DNA from: Icerya purchasi
Taxonomy: Eukaryota > Arthropoda > Insecta > Hemiptera > Monophlebidae
Length of the DNA stretch: 64,000 nucleotides
Assembly (NCBI GenBank): GCA_039619475.1
Contig: CM077115.1
Span: forward strand, 500,299,352 to 500,363,351
Direction of reading: 5' to 3'
Shown piece after piece: positions 46,001 to 60,300 of the stretch (positions within the stretch are counted from its first letter, which is position 1; the number at the start of each line of letters is the position of its first letter). The notes below the pieces were generated by a model. The model was not told the origin of the DNA and made no database searches. It saw only the letters and a list, made by a program, of their open reading frames with translations. Position numbers and translations under genes: made by a program.

Positions 46001-49000
46001 TACTTGTTGTTCATCCAATGGTCTTTTCCTAGCCTTCTTTTTAGGAATCTGCCAGTCGTTCTCTATGTGTTCATCCACCTGCGACGATGTCGATAATGCG
46101 TCTTCCGAGTAATTTGATAATATTGTATTGTTGTCGTCGGTTATGTCCTCATCTCTTAGATGATTATTAGTAATTTGAGAAGACGCAACATTATTAGAAA
46201 AAAGAACGAAATGCGTGTGTTCGGAGTTAAAGTGTAATACGTTTGTGTAGGTACCTGATAGACAACGTTTTGATGCGGATATGAAATAATAGATGTAGAT
46301 AAAGTTGTAGCCGTATTGTTAATTCCGGGGCGTACAAGATAGCTTTACGGTAGTAATGGCGTAGTGACATTAGAAACATCGGTATATAGTGGCGATGATA
46401 ACGGCGATTGTGCATGATATGAAAATAGTGTGTGTGGGTTGGTGTAATGCGACGTAGTTACAATCGCCGGCTGCATGTCAGCAACGGTAACGTACGTGCA
46501 TGTGTGATAAGTGCCGATGTGTGTATGTGTGATTCAATAACTGTATATTGTATAATTTTATATGATAAATTGGTTTTATCTCACCGACAGCAATCCAGGT
46601 AAATAAATTTAGAAATAAATAGTACGATAAGACCGCAATAACGAATGATAACGAGAGAAACGAGATAAGAAATGAACGCGTAACATAGGTACCGATCCGA
46701 TAACGTGTGAAAGATGGGATTTAATATAAGCGTGTATATAAACATGACCAACCTCTACTGCACCTATACAATCAAAAATTCATTCATATTCACAAGCAAA
46801 CATACAAACACCTTCATTCATTCACGCCAAATAGAGATTAAACTGAAGCTGCTACATTTGGCTTAAACCCAATAAAAATAATACTAACAATAAAGAGACA
46901 ACAATGCCAGAATAACAATAATGAGATGGGAATACAGGTGTAGTAATATGCTAATCATCTGAGTCGTATCGCTCGATTCCGAGCGTCGTGACTACCTATT
47001 CGCACATTTTTAGCTGTGCCGATATAGGTTGCGTACCAGGCAATTATTATATGCACTACGAATGTGTACACACGCAAGACTACATTCGGAACTGATTGTA
47101 GCCGCTTGTTATCGCGCTACAAGTGCAATCCGTCCGGTGTGGGTCTGCTGTGTACTGACCTAGCGCGCATATGATGGTATACGTGGTGGTTTGCCATTGC
47201 CTACCACGTGATTATTAGCGATTATTTATTTATTTAATTCTTGTAATAAGTTCGTCGTCGCTCGGGATCGAACCCGTGACCTCCTCCGTAACAGAAGTCA
47301 AGCGCTCTAGCAACTAGGCTATCGCGACGAACAAGGAAAATAAACAGCTATGATTAATGCTAGACTGACAACAATAAATCCGACATTTTTCCTACGCCGA
47401 TAGCTTATTCTTCGTTTTTTCTTACATCTCACTGTAGCATGCATCTTTCATTTAAATTACCCATTCCTTTCATCTATCCCCTGCGGATTGATGTCATCTT
47501 CCTTGAATTTTAAGTGCGACTTTGTTCGAGTATTTTTATTTTAATTTACTAATTAAGGGAGGATTTACGGCAAGGGAATGGTAATAGGATAATTCGTTTG
47601 AATTGCATTTATTTTTTTCAGTGAAATGAGTTAGAAAAAGGTTTCGTATTTAAAATATTTTTTTCTTGTCATAGAAGTTAACTAAATAGAATTATTAATT
47701 CCTATCATTGCTTCAAACGATCTCGAACCGGAACTTAACAGGCAATATCATTCTTATTGTCAACATTAATAATAAAAAATACTTACAATTGTATTACCCT
47801 TCTTCTAGCACTGAAGGCTAAATCGGCTTCTGGCCACATTTTACTTTCTTTTATTATTTCATATAATCGGCTTGTATTTTTAACCGACTTCGAAAAAGGA
47901 GGAGGTATTCAATTCGACTGTTTTTTTTTGTTTTTTTTATGTGTGTTACCACAGAACTTTCTTCTAGATGAACCGATTTTGATGATTCTTCTTTTATTTG
48001 AAAGGCGGTGTTTGTCATGTGGTCCCATTTAAATTTGATCAAGATCTGACCGATAGTTTTTGAGTTATCCTTAATAATGCGGGAGATTGAAGCTTTTTGG
48101 ATGCTTTTCATTCATGATTGTTTTCACCGTCGGATTAGATTTATTGACTTATAAAATACTATAAATTTGCCAAATTACCATGGAAACGTAGCTTTTGATG
48201 TTTTCACACCGTGGGAATATCTGTTCTTATTAAAATGTTTTAATTTTAAATGCATTAAAAATGCACTAAAAAGTAAAAAATAAAATGCTTTTTTACAAAA
48301 AATAAATACCGGTGCTTGAAGATTTATTATACAAATTTAAAAATGCACTAAAAAGTAAAAAATAATTACTCCCGATTAGAAAATATATATATCAGAGTGA
48401 TATAACACTTAAGTGGTGATATCTCGTAATTCTTATACAACATTAATTTTTTGGAGTTGGCATCAAATTCATATTAAAAGAATAATTAAAAACTGCATTA
48501 AATGTGGATTAAATTGTCCCTAACATGAATTTAATTCCAACTCTAATTAAGGTTTTAATGTTGTATAAGAATTACGATATCACCCTTAAGGTGTTATATC
48601 AGTCTGATATATATATATTTTCTCATCGGGAGTAATTATTTTTTACTTTTTAGTGCATTTTTAATTATAATAAATCTTCAAGTATCGGTATTTATTTTTT
48701 GTAAAAAAGCATTTTATTTTTTGGTATTTCATTTCATTTCCGGTTCCTCTATTGCGACTTCTCTTTATCCTACTGCAATTTAATTCATTCCTTTTATCAT
48801 ATACTACTACCATATCTTCTTATTCGTTTTTTCTCTGTTCACATTAATATTTCTTCCAATTACTGACCTTCCCATATGTAATTTTAATATATTACAGTGA
48901 TAGTATCATAACCTTAAAATAAATAAAATTAGATATTCCAGGAAATGAGCGAAAATAAGTAGCACCGATAAAGGGAGTAGGAACACCAAGTTTTAGTGGA

Positions 49001-52000
49001 GAAGAGTAGAAGGACGATTGTTTAGCGGAAAAGATCGAACATTCAAACAAAATGCGATCAACATCACAAGCAACGTATGTGGGAGGGAGATGAAAAGCAC
49101 AAAATAGAATAGATGTAGATGAAAACCAAAAAAAAAAAAATGATGCAGGAAGGATGCTATGATTGAAACAAAGGCGACAAATAGTCGAGATTTTGAAGCG
49201 TTAAAGAGAAAGGCAAATATGTAGAAAACCATGGACGCGGAGGAAGAAATGGTTGAGTAGGAAGATTAAACATAGCCAGAATCGAAAAATGGAGAAAAAT
49301 AGGAATTGAGCCATTGTCTGGAATGAGTCATTTAAGGAAAGAAGTGTAATATTATGAGACTGAAAATGGACTCAAAAATTTGCCACTGGAAACGGAAGAA
49401 CGGGTTGATGAATATCCCCGCTAATTTATTACGCCCAATGACTAAATGACCAGGAATCCACAGAAAATGAATCTTGATCGGGTAAAGGAGAAAAAGGTTA
49501 TGGATGAGAGAGTACATGAGAAGTATTATATAATCGGAAGAGGGAAGATGTGATAGTTTGCAAAATATACTTTTAGAATGCGAGATTATGGACACTTATG
49601 TGTGTATAGGAAACTAGTGATGAGGAAACAAAGAGAATAACGTGTAGAATAGCAGTAGATTCTGTATAGAAAAGTGAGTAAAAAGAAGAAAGTTTAAAAG
49701 ATGCAGAATAATTCTTGGCGAAAAGAACAGGGCAGAACCAATCCATTTGGCCCTTTGGAACTGTTCAAAAATACATGTATAAGAAAGAGAGAGCTTAAAG
49801 CATTCGGAAATTCAATTCTGATGACATGTTACGGAACAGATTCAGAACACAGCGGTAAAGAAAAACATTTAATAGAATGAAAATAACTGGACGAACTGAA
49901 AGAAAAATGAGGAAGCTTATCACGACCATAAATATATACGGTAAAAATTGAAGGAGATTAACAGAAATAAGGGATAAAGTTAAAATTTTATTAGAAGTAA
50001 ATCGCCATTTATGAAGGATAGATGAGTAGGTAATAAGTGAAGAGAAATAAATAAGCAGGCGGTTAATCAAAAAGCGATAACCTAAATAGGATGTCTATGA
50101 ATGAAGAGAGAAGAGTATGGGATTTAGCAAGGATAGCCGGAACCGGGGTAGATCTTAAGGTACTAAGGGCTTAAGACGAAGACAGGTATTTTGAATGCAA
50201 TTTAATTTTGAAAGGAGAGACCTGGAGGAATTGGCATACATAAAGCAACAGTAATCTAGGATGACGCAGATAAAGGATTTATAGAATATGAATTAGAGGG
50301 ATTACCTTCTCATTTACGACGAGACTTTTAATAGATTAAGTTTTTTGAGAAAGGATAAATACAAAAGGATTAATATGATTATGAAAGGAGAGACAGGGCT
50401 GTTAAGAAAGTTTCCGAAGTAACGAAAAGATTTTACAGGGACAATTGAGCCGCCATTTAAGACTAGTCAAAGAAGGATCAACAGGCGAAGATTTAGAGAG
50501 AGAAATAGAAAGTAGAATGTTAAAAAGAGCATTTTCCAGCAGCATTAGAAAGCTTTGAAGATAGCAATTAGCTAACGAGATACTGCGATCGGGGAAGTAG
50601 ATGAGCATCGTCGGCAAGGAAAAACGAAGTAGATTTAAGAAGAAGAGAGAGGATTTTGATTAAAAATAAATATTCAATAGTGCAGATTTTATGGCAGGAA
50701 CTTTAAGGTAATCCTTGAAAGTTAACCCTTGTGGCAAAGTAGAAAGAAGAGGAAAGAATTACAGTTCTTCATTGAAAGAGAGTAATAATAAGAGGAGCAA
50801 AGTGGACAGGAATTTTTAATTAAGAGCATTGCGTTAAAGGGTGTGGGAAGGTGAACGTTACCGGTAGTAATTAATACGTCAACGAAAGCAGCAATTAAGA
50901 ATTTCTTATTAATAAGTGGCGCATAAACGTCCGATAAAAACGTATTAATACAATCTGGTAGACAAAAACCAAACATATTGTTAGGCAATAGATTACACAG
51001 TGCTCGAGCTACCAAACGACACATCTGTTAATTAAACTTTCGAAAAGCTTCCTTAGATACGAAACGAAACAAATGAAACGAGGAAGAATAAAGTTTTGCA
51101 ATAGGAGCGATAATAAAAATGTTCCAGGAAAGAGGAGTACAAACGTAGATAAGAAAGGGGTTGAAAATATTTAAAAGTATCTGGGGAGAAAAAATCTGTA
51201 AGAATTTTATGAACAGAAAAAGTGACTCCACCTAAGCCGGGAAAGAAATTAGAGGAACTCCGATTAAAGAAGTGAATCAGAAATTATTTACCGGTAGCTG
51301 ATAAATTAAAGATGTATCTTAGTTTGAATCCATCATATAGCCAGCAGTTACCAGTTGCTCCACAATCATCGCCCCAAATCAGACACGTCCAATCTAAATA
51401 AACACACGATTAGATATATTTGTTTTCAGTATGGATCGATTAAAATCCGTAAAATTTATTAAATAAATAAATAAACAATATTTGAACATACTTCTGATTT
51501 CGTAAAATTTATCATATCTAGAAGTATCATATAATTTTGTTACTTTAACGGACGCTAGAGCAATGCCATCGAATCGACATCTTTTGTCTTTTTAAAAACA
51601 TACGTCAGTTTAATAAAATTTTAACTATTTAAATACTAATTTATCGTGTAATATTTTGGTAATTCTTTCGCTGCGATTAATTTTAAACGAACGTCTGTTT
51701 CATCGAAATCGAATGTGTTTCTTCCAGAGTTTGAAAATTTTTTATTACTGCGTCAGTTGACTTGATTTCTTATATAACATACATTCAAGAAGTAATTAGT
51801 TTGCAATTTTGTTAACAATGCAGAAAATGTCCACATCATTAACTACAATTTGCTTTATTATCAACGATATGATTATTAAGATTATTATTATCGATTACGA
51901 AGGTGACAAATATCTGATTTACCTTCCAGAAAGGTACTATAATCTGAAGCAATACTTGCGCAGTATTCGTTTACCCCCGCGCTTACACATGAAATATATG

Positions 52001-54293
52001 TATTTACATCTTGACACGTATTGAATCCACTGTAAGAATTAAAATTAATCGCTTGTTTAAGAATGTATATTAAGAAGAATTAATGGTTTTAGTTAAATTT
52101 TTTTGTCAGTTAAGGCGAGAGTTGGCTCACACATGTACGAAATACGCAGACTGGATAATCGGGGAATGTCGGAAAAATCCCGCTATCAGGTTATTATACG
52201 TGTAAATGTATCGGTGTGTAAGGGTTACTCTGTTGCGCCGCCAAAATATAATTTGACGATCCGAAACGCTACCTACCGGGACTTTTAGTAACTATTTTCA
52301 TGACGTCGTGGGTGTTGTTTAATTTTAGTTAACTTGACATTAATGATATAACCATTAGTGTTGTTTTGAATTTAGTAAACACCTAACTTATGTGTTAACT
52401 AATTTTTGGACTTATTATTTTTGTGTTAAAGAGAAAACTCGACACATCTCACGTGAAATTATTTTATTTAATATAAATAATTGATAAAAACTTTTGTTGA
52501 ACGACATTAATATAACTTATGAATTTTTGTTTTTATATTAAACTCTGAATAATTATTTCCAATAGTATGGGAACATTATATCACATTTATTTGGTGTATC
52601 TTTAAATGGAAAAAATATTTTATTAGTAAATAGTTTGGATAATGTTCGAAGAAAATATTAAAAAAAAATCAATTTTATTTTTTTGACTACGTTGTACCAA
52701 ATGGATCAAGTTGAAAATTTTACCGTGTCAAGAGAAGAGTACGAAAGAAAGGTGTTTTCTGTAAACCCGAAAGGAACATGTTTAAATATAATTACAAAAA
52801 CTTTTATTATTTTTTTGAAAAGAAAAGGTTTGAAGCCTTTTTTAAATAACGTTTCTTATCGATAATTCTTATCAAAAAATTTTTGTTAAAAAATATTCTG
52901 TGGAATATTTACAATAAAATGACTACCAAAAAAAATAAAAAGGGGTTTTAAAATTATGTCGTATCTTTTTGAATTTAAAAGCTGGAATTTTCGGAGGATT
53001 TTTTTTTTTTTTTTTCAATTAGAAATCAATTAACCAGTTGATTTTTAAAAATCACTAGGGACAGATTTCGTTTTTTTTCTCGGTTATATCCTTTATTCTA
53101 TTTCCTTTTAAAGAAAATTAATTGCGTATTTCTCCCCTTGTAGTATGTAATACATTTTTTCCAAAAAAAAACATATCACTCATTGATCGTGTCACCGTTG
53201 ATAATAACGCAGTTTGTGCAATTAATGTTTTTCCGGACATTTTTGCTACATTGTCAACAAAATTACAAAGAAATTATACTTAGATTTATAGCAAAAAATA
53301 GAAGACAAACTAATTCTGCGGTAAAATATAGAATTACAACCGATTTCGCACGGTTAAAATACAACTATTGTCAATTTATTTGTTTCGTATGTATTAAGTA
53401 AATTAAACATCAATGAAATAATTATTTAATTTTTATTATATACCTGACCGTTTCGAAGGCAAAGCATGATCACGGGAGTTATTATAATATATAAATTTAA
53501 TAAAGATATAATAAAAATTAAATAATTGTTTTATCGGTGTGTTTAATTTACTTAATACGTAACAATCATAAACAATAAGTATATTACATAGATATATTTT
53601 TTTGTTTCGGTCATAGTACGGGAGGTAACGACACATTTTTAACATTATTTCTACAAAGTTAATTCTTATTTTGTTCTTTTGATGTTATTAGTAAACAAAA
53701 TGACAGTCTCCAGCGAGATTGCCGACATTAATAGTAATTTATGAAAAATGTAAAAAAAAGTAAAGAAGCGTTATGTTAATAACTTATACTTACGCAAGAT
53801 AAGTTTGAAACATTTTATAATAATAAAGGGGATAGCCAAAAGTACTGGAAAATCTATCACTATTTTGGAAACGTTACCATCAACACATAAGGCGTTGAAA
53901 AAACAAAATTATTTTACTCGTTTCTACAAAGCACCAAAAGTTTTTTTCCTTCTTCTTTTTCCATAGTTTATTTAATAATACAACCAAAAAACACAGTCCA
54001 CCAAAAACCTAATGTTATCTAAGTAGATATTAGTAGATACAGTGCACGGTCTCACGACCGCGGTTACTACGCCGATCTATTACACGTCTATTTTAATTAT
54101 TGCATTTACCAGAATTAAATCAAAATTTTAAGATTTCTTACAAAAACATTTTTTTTAAAAACTTGCTATTAAATAAGTGTTCCTTTTTTTCGTTACAAGA
54201 TAGCTAAGGCTTCGATAGGTATGGCCCAAGTTGCAAGACAGAAAAATAATCGAGCTACCTTTTTTCGAACATATTGTAAATGATTACCTCTAA

Positions 54294-54325
<32 letters not shown>

Positions 54326-57300
54326 GATTAAAATGAAAAGGATTAAAAACTGTCAAGGCGGAATACTCAAAATTCATCTCTAAGAGTGGAACACATTCGC
54401 AAGGATATGCGTACCTGTCGTTGCAAATGTGTCATCATCAGTGAAGTTATATGTTGCTGTGGGAACTTACCGGTAGTACGTCACACATTGTCCGGATGGT
54501 CACTTAGTTTATGTAGCCGTGTACATTAAGCTAACGCGGTTTGATGTTTACCTTTTTTCGTCTTGTACATATATAAACATTTAAATCTAAATCTATTTTT
54601 TCTGTTTTAACTTACAGCGTATCTATCTTCTTAAATTATACATACTTTAATTATAATAATAAGTTTTATTTTATTGTAATTATTAAAACAAAATATTTAT
54701 TAATTTTTCACACAATTTCCAATTCGAAATTTGTCAATTTAAACAATGTATTAAAAGCAGTAGCATGATTTCTTTTCTCTGTGAATGTATAGCTTTGCGC
54801 AAAATTCAGAAAATCTTCAAAATTAAGACCGCCGCATTTATAAACTAACTTCCACTTTTCTTATATTCTTTTGGTGTTCAAATCAAATAATAAATAAGAA
54901 TTATTTTTAACGTACTCGAAAAAGGATTTTATATTACATAACGTTCGAATATTTTTCCATTCTACAACTTCGGCTCTAAATCTACCGAAGCATTAAGCGA
55001 ATCTTATTTAACAATAAGTTTTAAAAAAAGTGTTAGAAAAAACTTAGCCTGCAGATTTTGTATTTAGTGTCTGTAAATGTAATAATTCAGAACGATTTGT
55101 AATGGCGCAGCAGCAGATTCAATCTGGCGACCGTGTACATTGCAATTATCAATGTTTTTCGGTAGACTATATTTTTGGGTGAAAATAAGTCGGACAACTT
55201 TATTTTCTCAATTCAATGCGCTATATTTATTTCCTTGTACTACTAGGTATTTTTTATCGCTGTAAAAAATTTTAGTCTTTAATTGGCATAAGATATTTGG
55301 GTAACGTTTAATTTTTTTATGTATTTTTCATAAACTATTAATGTCGGCAACAACGATTTTGCGTACAATATCATTTTATCTACTGATACTATTGAAACAA
55401 CGAAATAAGATCAGCTTTTTAGAATAATTTAAAAAAAAAGGTATTGCCACTCCCCCGAATTATTACGATGATGACTTAACCCAAGTACATTTCTCTTGGA
55501 TTGGATGCAAAAATATAACTGAGCTGCTATTAGTGCTTGTACAATTGCAAATTTCATACAACTATCACTGTAACTACATTTGTTATCATTTAATAATAAA
55601 TATTTCGAAAATATTAAATTTGTAACCCTGTGCATTACATTTAATGGAATAATCGTATCGCGAAATTACCCATTTAAAGAGAAAAAATAACTAAAAGTGC
55701 ATAAATTGTCATTGACAATAAAAGGAGAATACGATTAAAATACAAGAAAATACTAACCTACAATTATACCATATATGATTGGAGAGGGAAAGAAAGCGAA
55801 AACCGAAAGTATGGCTTCGGTAATTCCAATTGATAATGATTTGTCTTCTTCGTCAACCGAGCTAAATAAAATAACAGTTCAAAATTTTTCAGTGTAATCT
55901 AATATTAAAAATACCGTTATTACTGTTTAACTTAATGGCGAATTCAAAAAAAAGTTTGAAACGTCATTTAAAAGGGTGAAAACATTATTTTTAATAATTC
56001 TTTTAATATAATTTCAAGAGATGCATTATAATTGTCGTTGCCAATGTTTGAGCTGAAACATATTCTACGTAGATAAATTCAAGAACATCCTCCGGGATAA
56101 CTAATTTTTCAAATGAGCAGTCTACATATCATAAAATATATAATGCTAGTTGTTTTCGCCGCAATATGTCTTGCGTCTGCCAGTACCATAAAAAAACCAA
56201 GCCTCTTTGACCCTTATAAGTGTACATGCGCTTGAATAGCATTGCCATTCTAAATTCCTGATAAAGTATACATAGCTCTATTATGCATGCTTTGTGTAAG
56301 TAAATGACTCTTAAGTGCTTCGTCATCAAATCGAGCAGACAAATAGAGAAGTACTCGAAAATTGCCGTCCTTGTGAGCAGGTTTCTTTTACTCCAACTTC
56401 ATAATCATAGCTTCCTCTTAGGACCATTTCCTGTCTTCTGCACAAAAGGTCTGTTTCTACAATAGCTTTTAGTCTCTCGTGGTTATCTTCAGCAATTTTA
56501 TAACCTCTCAGGTTTATGGACTCCCCTAGATCAATAGATTTGCCTTCCGCGAATTTTACAAAGTTCGCTGCTTGCTTTAAAACGAATTTGTGGTATTTTG
56601 TAGTTGCATGATGACCAAAGTTCTCTAAAGCGTTTTTCTAGGTAGTAAATTGCTTGCTGACAAGGGCTCCAAGATCTTGATAACCACGTCCACCTTGCGC
56701 TGTTGCAAGTAGAACAAACAGTTGGCGAAGTGCTCCCTACATGGCATTTGAATACATAAGTCGTGGGTGTTTCGCAGTTCAACGACGTTGAAAAGAAATG
56801 GAAAAAATTAACGTGGAGGCGTCCAGCTCTAGATTGATCTGGATGATTCCTCAGTCCGAAGTACAAATTAGTGAAGTGTCCTTTTTTCTGTCTTCTTTCT
56901 ATAATCGAGTGAACCCAAATTCTCCTATTTTTTCTCGTTCTTCTCCATTGATAATACAGCAAGGATATCATAAGTGCTTGTTCGTCACCCATTGCACTAA
57001 AGCAGTAAGTAAACAATACTAAAATATATTTAGACAATTCACACAACAACTCTTTGAACAAGACTGGCAGATTCGCTCGATGGAATAGTGAAACCGACCA
57101 CATAACCGCCTTGGAAAACCGCAACGTCTGCCAGCTGCGAAAAAAACCGCGGCGTTAAACGCTTCAGTCAAAACGCCGAAAAACCGTCCCGTCTGTCATT
57201 GCCCTTACTGCGAAGGGTATTTCGATAATAATTAGCAGCGAAGCAAAGTTTAACACTATATTTATGAAAAGATGGTATGCTTGTTTATTTTTTGCTCTAT

Positions 57301-60300
57301 TCTCACATGCGTATTTTAATTCTTCCTAAAAATGCCACCGCAAAATTATTAAAAGGGAATTTCCAAATATCAGTGAAGATCATTAAGAAAAAGTGCATAA
57401 TACGTGCCCATGCGAATTTAATGCGAGAAAAATGGACCAGTGAGACAGTCTCCCGACGGTTGCGTTATTTCCGTAAAGTGAATGGTACTGTTTGATCGCC
57501 AGTTGATGTTAACTCGGCGGAACCTAATGCCGATGATGAGTCTGTCGATTGTTCGTGCTTCAAGGAAAATAAAGACGAATTGTTTCTTTTAAAAGTAACC
57601 GAAATAGCAGGATTAGTTGCGTAGCTGTATCACTTCAAAAGATGGAATTAGCAGTTGTTCTAGTGGAAAAAGCTATTTAGGCGATATTCAAGATTTTTTG
57701 AAATCGCAGTTAAATAGTGAACACCTGTTTTTGATACATTTTAAGCATGTACTTATATACTAGAGCGTTTCAAATGATTTCCTTTCGGCCTCCTAAGCAG
57801 GTCTTTGCCGGTTTTTATTCGTGTAACAACATTCAAGACACCAGATAAATACGGTGTGCAATTAAACATAAATAAGTTATTTCGAGCTCGATTATAATGG
57901 ATAGGAGGATTAATATTAAACCGTTAATACCAACGTATAAACCATGCCGAAAAATAGAAATAATCTTCACGTATGAAAAATTTTTAAGCGGCATTCGATG
58001 CAAAATAACATTTTTTTTTCGTTTTTTTTTTTCTGGTCGGAGTTGACCTCACAGTACGGATGAAAACCAAAAATCACTAGTTTACTATAAATTCGTATTT
58101 TAAGAACCAACCCATAGGACTAAAATAATTATTTCTATAGTTATCCGCTAAATTACGTTTATTTATATTACTCCTTTTATTGTTTGTTTGGTATTTTGTA
58201 GTTGCATGATGACCAAAGTTCTCTAAAGCGTTTTTCTAGGTAGTAAATTGCTTGCTGACAAGGGCTCCAAGATCTTGATAACCACGTCCACCTTGCGCTG
58301 TTGCAAGTAGAACAAACAGTTGGCGAAGTGCTCCCTACATGGCATTTGAATACATAAGTCGTGGGTGTTTCGCAGTTCAACGACGTTGAAAAGAAATGGA
58401 AAAAATTAACGTGGAGGCGTCCAGCTCTAGATTGATCTGGATGATTCCTCAGTCCGAAGTACAAATTAGTGAAGTGTCCTTTTTTCTGTCTTCTTTCTAT
58501 AATCGAGTGAACCCAAATTCTCCTATTTTTTCTCGTTCTTCTCCATTGATAATACAGCAAGGATATCATAAGTGCTTGTTCGTCACCCATTGCACTAAAG
58601 CAGTAAGTAAACAATACTAAAATATATTTAGACAATTCACACAACAACTCTTTGAACAAGACTGGCAGATTCGCTCGATGGAATAGTGAAACCGACCACA
58701 TAACCGCCTTGGAAAACCGCAACGTCTGCCAGCTGCGAAAAAAACCGCGGCGTTAAACGCTTCAGTCAAAACGCCGAAAAACCGTCCCGTCTGTCATTGC
58801 CCTTACTGCGAAGGGTATTTCGATAATAATTAGCAGCGAAGCAAAGTTTAACACTATATTTATGAAAAGATGGTATGCTTGTTTATTTTTTGCTCTATTC
58901 TCACATGCGTATTTTAATTCTTCCTAAAAATGCCACCGCAAAATTATTAAAAGGGAATTTCCAAATATCAGTGAAGATCATTAAGAAAAAGTGCATAATA
59001 CGTGCCCATGCGAATTTAATGCGAGAAAAATGGACCAGTGAGACAGTCTCCCGACGGTTGCGTTATTTCCGTAAAGTGAATGGTACTGTTTGATCGCCAG
59101 TTGATGTTAACTCGGCGGAACCTAATGCCGATGATGAGTCTGTCGATTGTTCGTGCTTCAAGGAAAATAAAGACGAATTGTTTCTTTTAAAAGTAACCGA
59201 AATAGCAGGATTAGTTGCGTAGCTGTATCACTTCAAAAGATGGAATTAGCAGTTGTTCTAGTGGAAAAAGCTATTTAGGCGATATTCAAGATTTTTTGAA
59301 ATCGCAGTTAAATAGTGAACACCTGTTTTTGATACATTTTAAGCATGTACTTATATACTAGAGCGTTTCAAATGATTTCCTTTCGGCCTCCTAAGCAGGT
59401 CTTTGCCGGTTTTTATTCGTGTAACAACATTCAAGACACCAGATAAATACGGTGTGCAATTAAACATAAATAAGTTATTTCGAGCTCGATTATAATGGAT
59501 AGGAGGATTAATATTAAACCGTTAATACCAACGTATAAACCATGCCGAAAAATAGAAATAATCTTCACGTATGAAAAATTTTTAAGCGGCATTCGATGCA
59601 AAATAACATTTTTTTTTCGTTTTTTTTTTTCTGGTCGGAGTTGACCTCACAGTACGGATGAAAACCAAAAATCACTAGTTTACTATAAATTCGTATTTTA
59701 AGAACCAACCCATAGGACTAAAATAATTATTTCTATAGTTATCCGCTAAATTACGTTTATTTATATTACTCCTTTTATTGTTTGTTTGCTTTTTGTTTTT
59801 TTTTTTTTTTGTATAGTAAATAAATTTAAACACACTATTATAAAAAATGAAATAATTGTTTTTAGTGGTGTGTAATTAACAGATATAATGCTTTTTTTTT
59901 TTTCACTGCTACGGTTTGACAGTAATCTCTTTTTATTTCATTTTATTTTATTCTAATTAACTAATTCATTTTTTAAATGTAGTGTAACTGTTTGTTGTAG
60001 GTTTTCTGGTCCAATAATAATAATTTTTCATTTCGTCTATTTTGTTTTTAAATCATCCGAAACATAATTATATCTAATCAACTCACCGAAACTGAATTAA
60101 AGTATTTGCAGATCTTCCAGTGGCTGACGTAAAACTTAGTACTAACATAATTGAAATAAATACTGTTAGGCTGAAGCTGCAATCGACTGGACAAAGTCCA
60201 TCTGTTACTACACCGTTTTCTACACAAGAACAGGCGCCGTATGACTGAATATGAAAATATTTTAAAAAATATTATTAATAACAATCTTCGCATTTGGTCA

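Noticed and set aside
47255..47330. Possible tRNA gene on the minus strand
   Set aside because: The acceptor stem is perfect but no anticodon stem forms and the T loop is short; better explained as a SINE head.
56798..57495. Plus-strand ORFs repeated at 58396-59093
   Set aside because: The first is antisense to the Harbinger-like frame; the second (MLVYFLLYSH...) has no motif I can identify, so neither is called as a gene.
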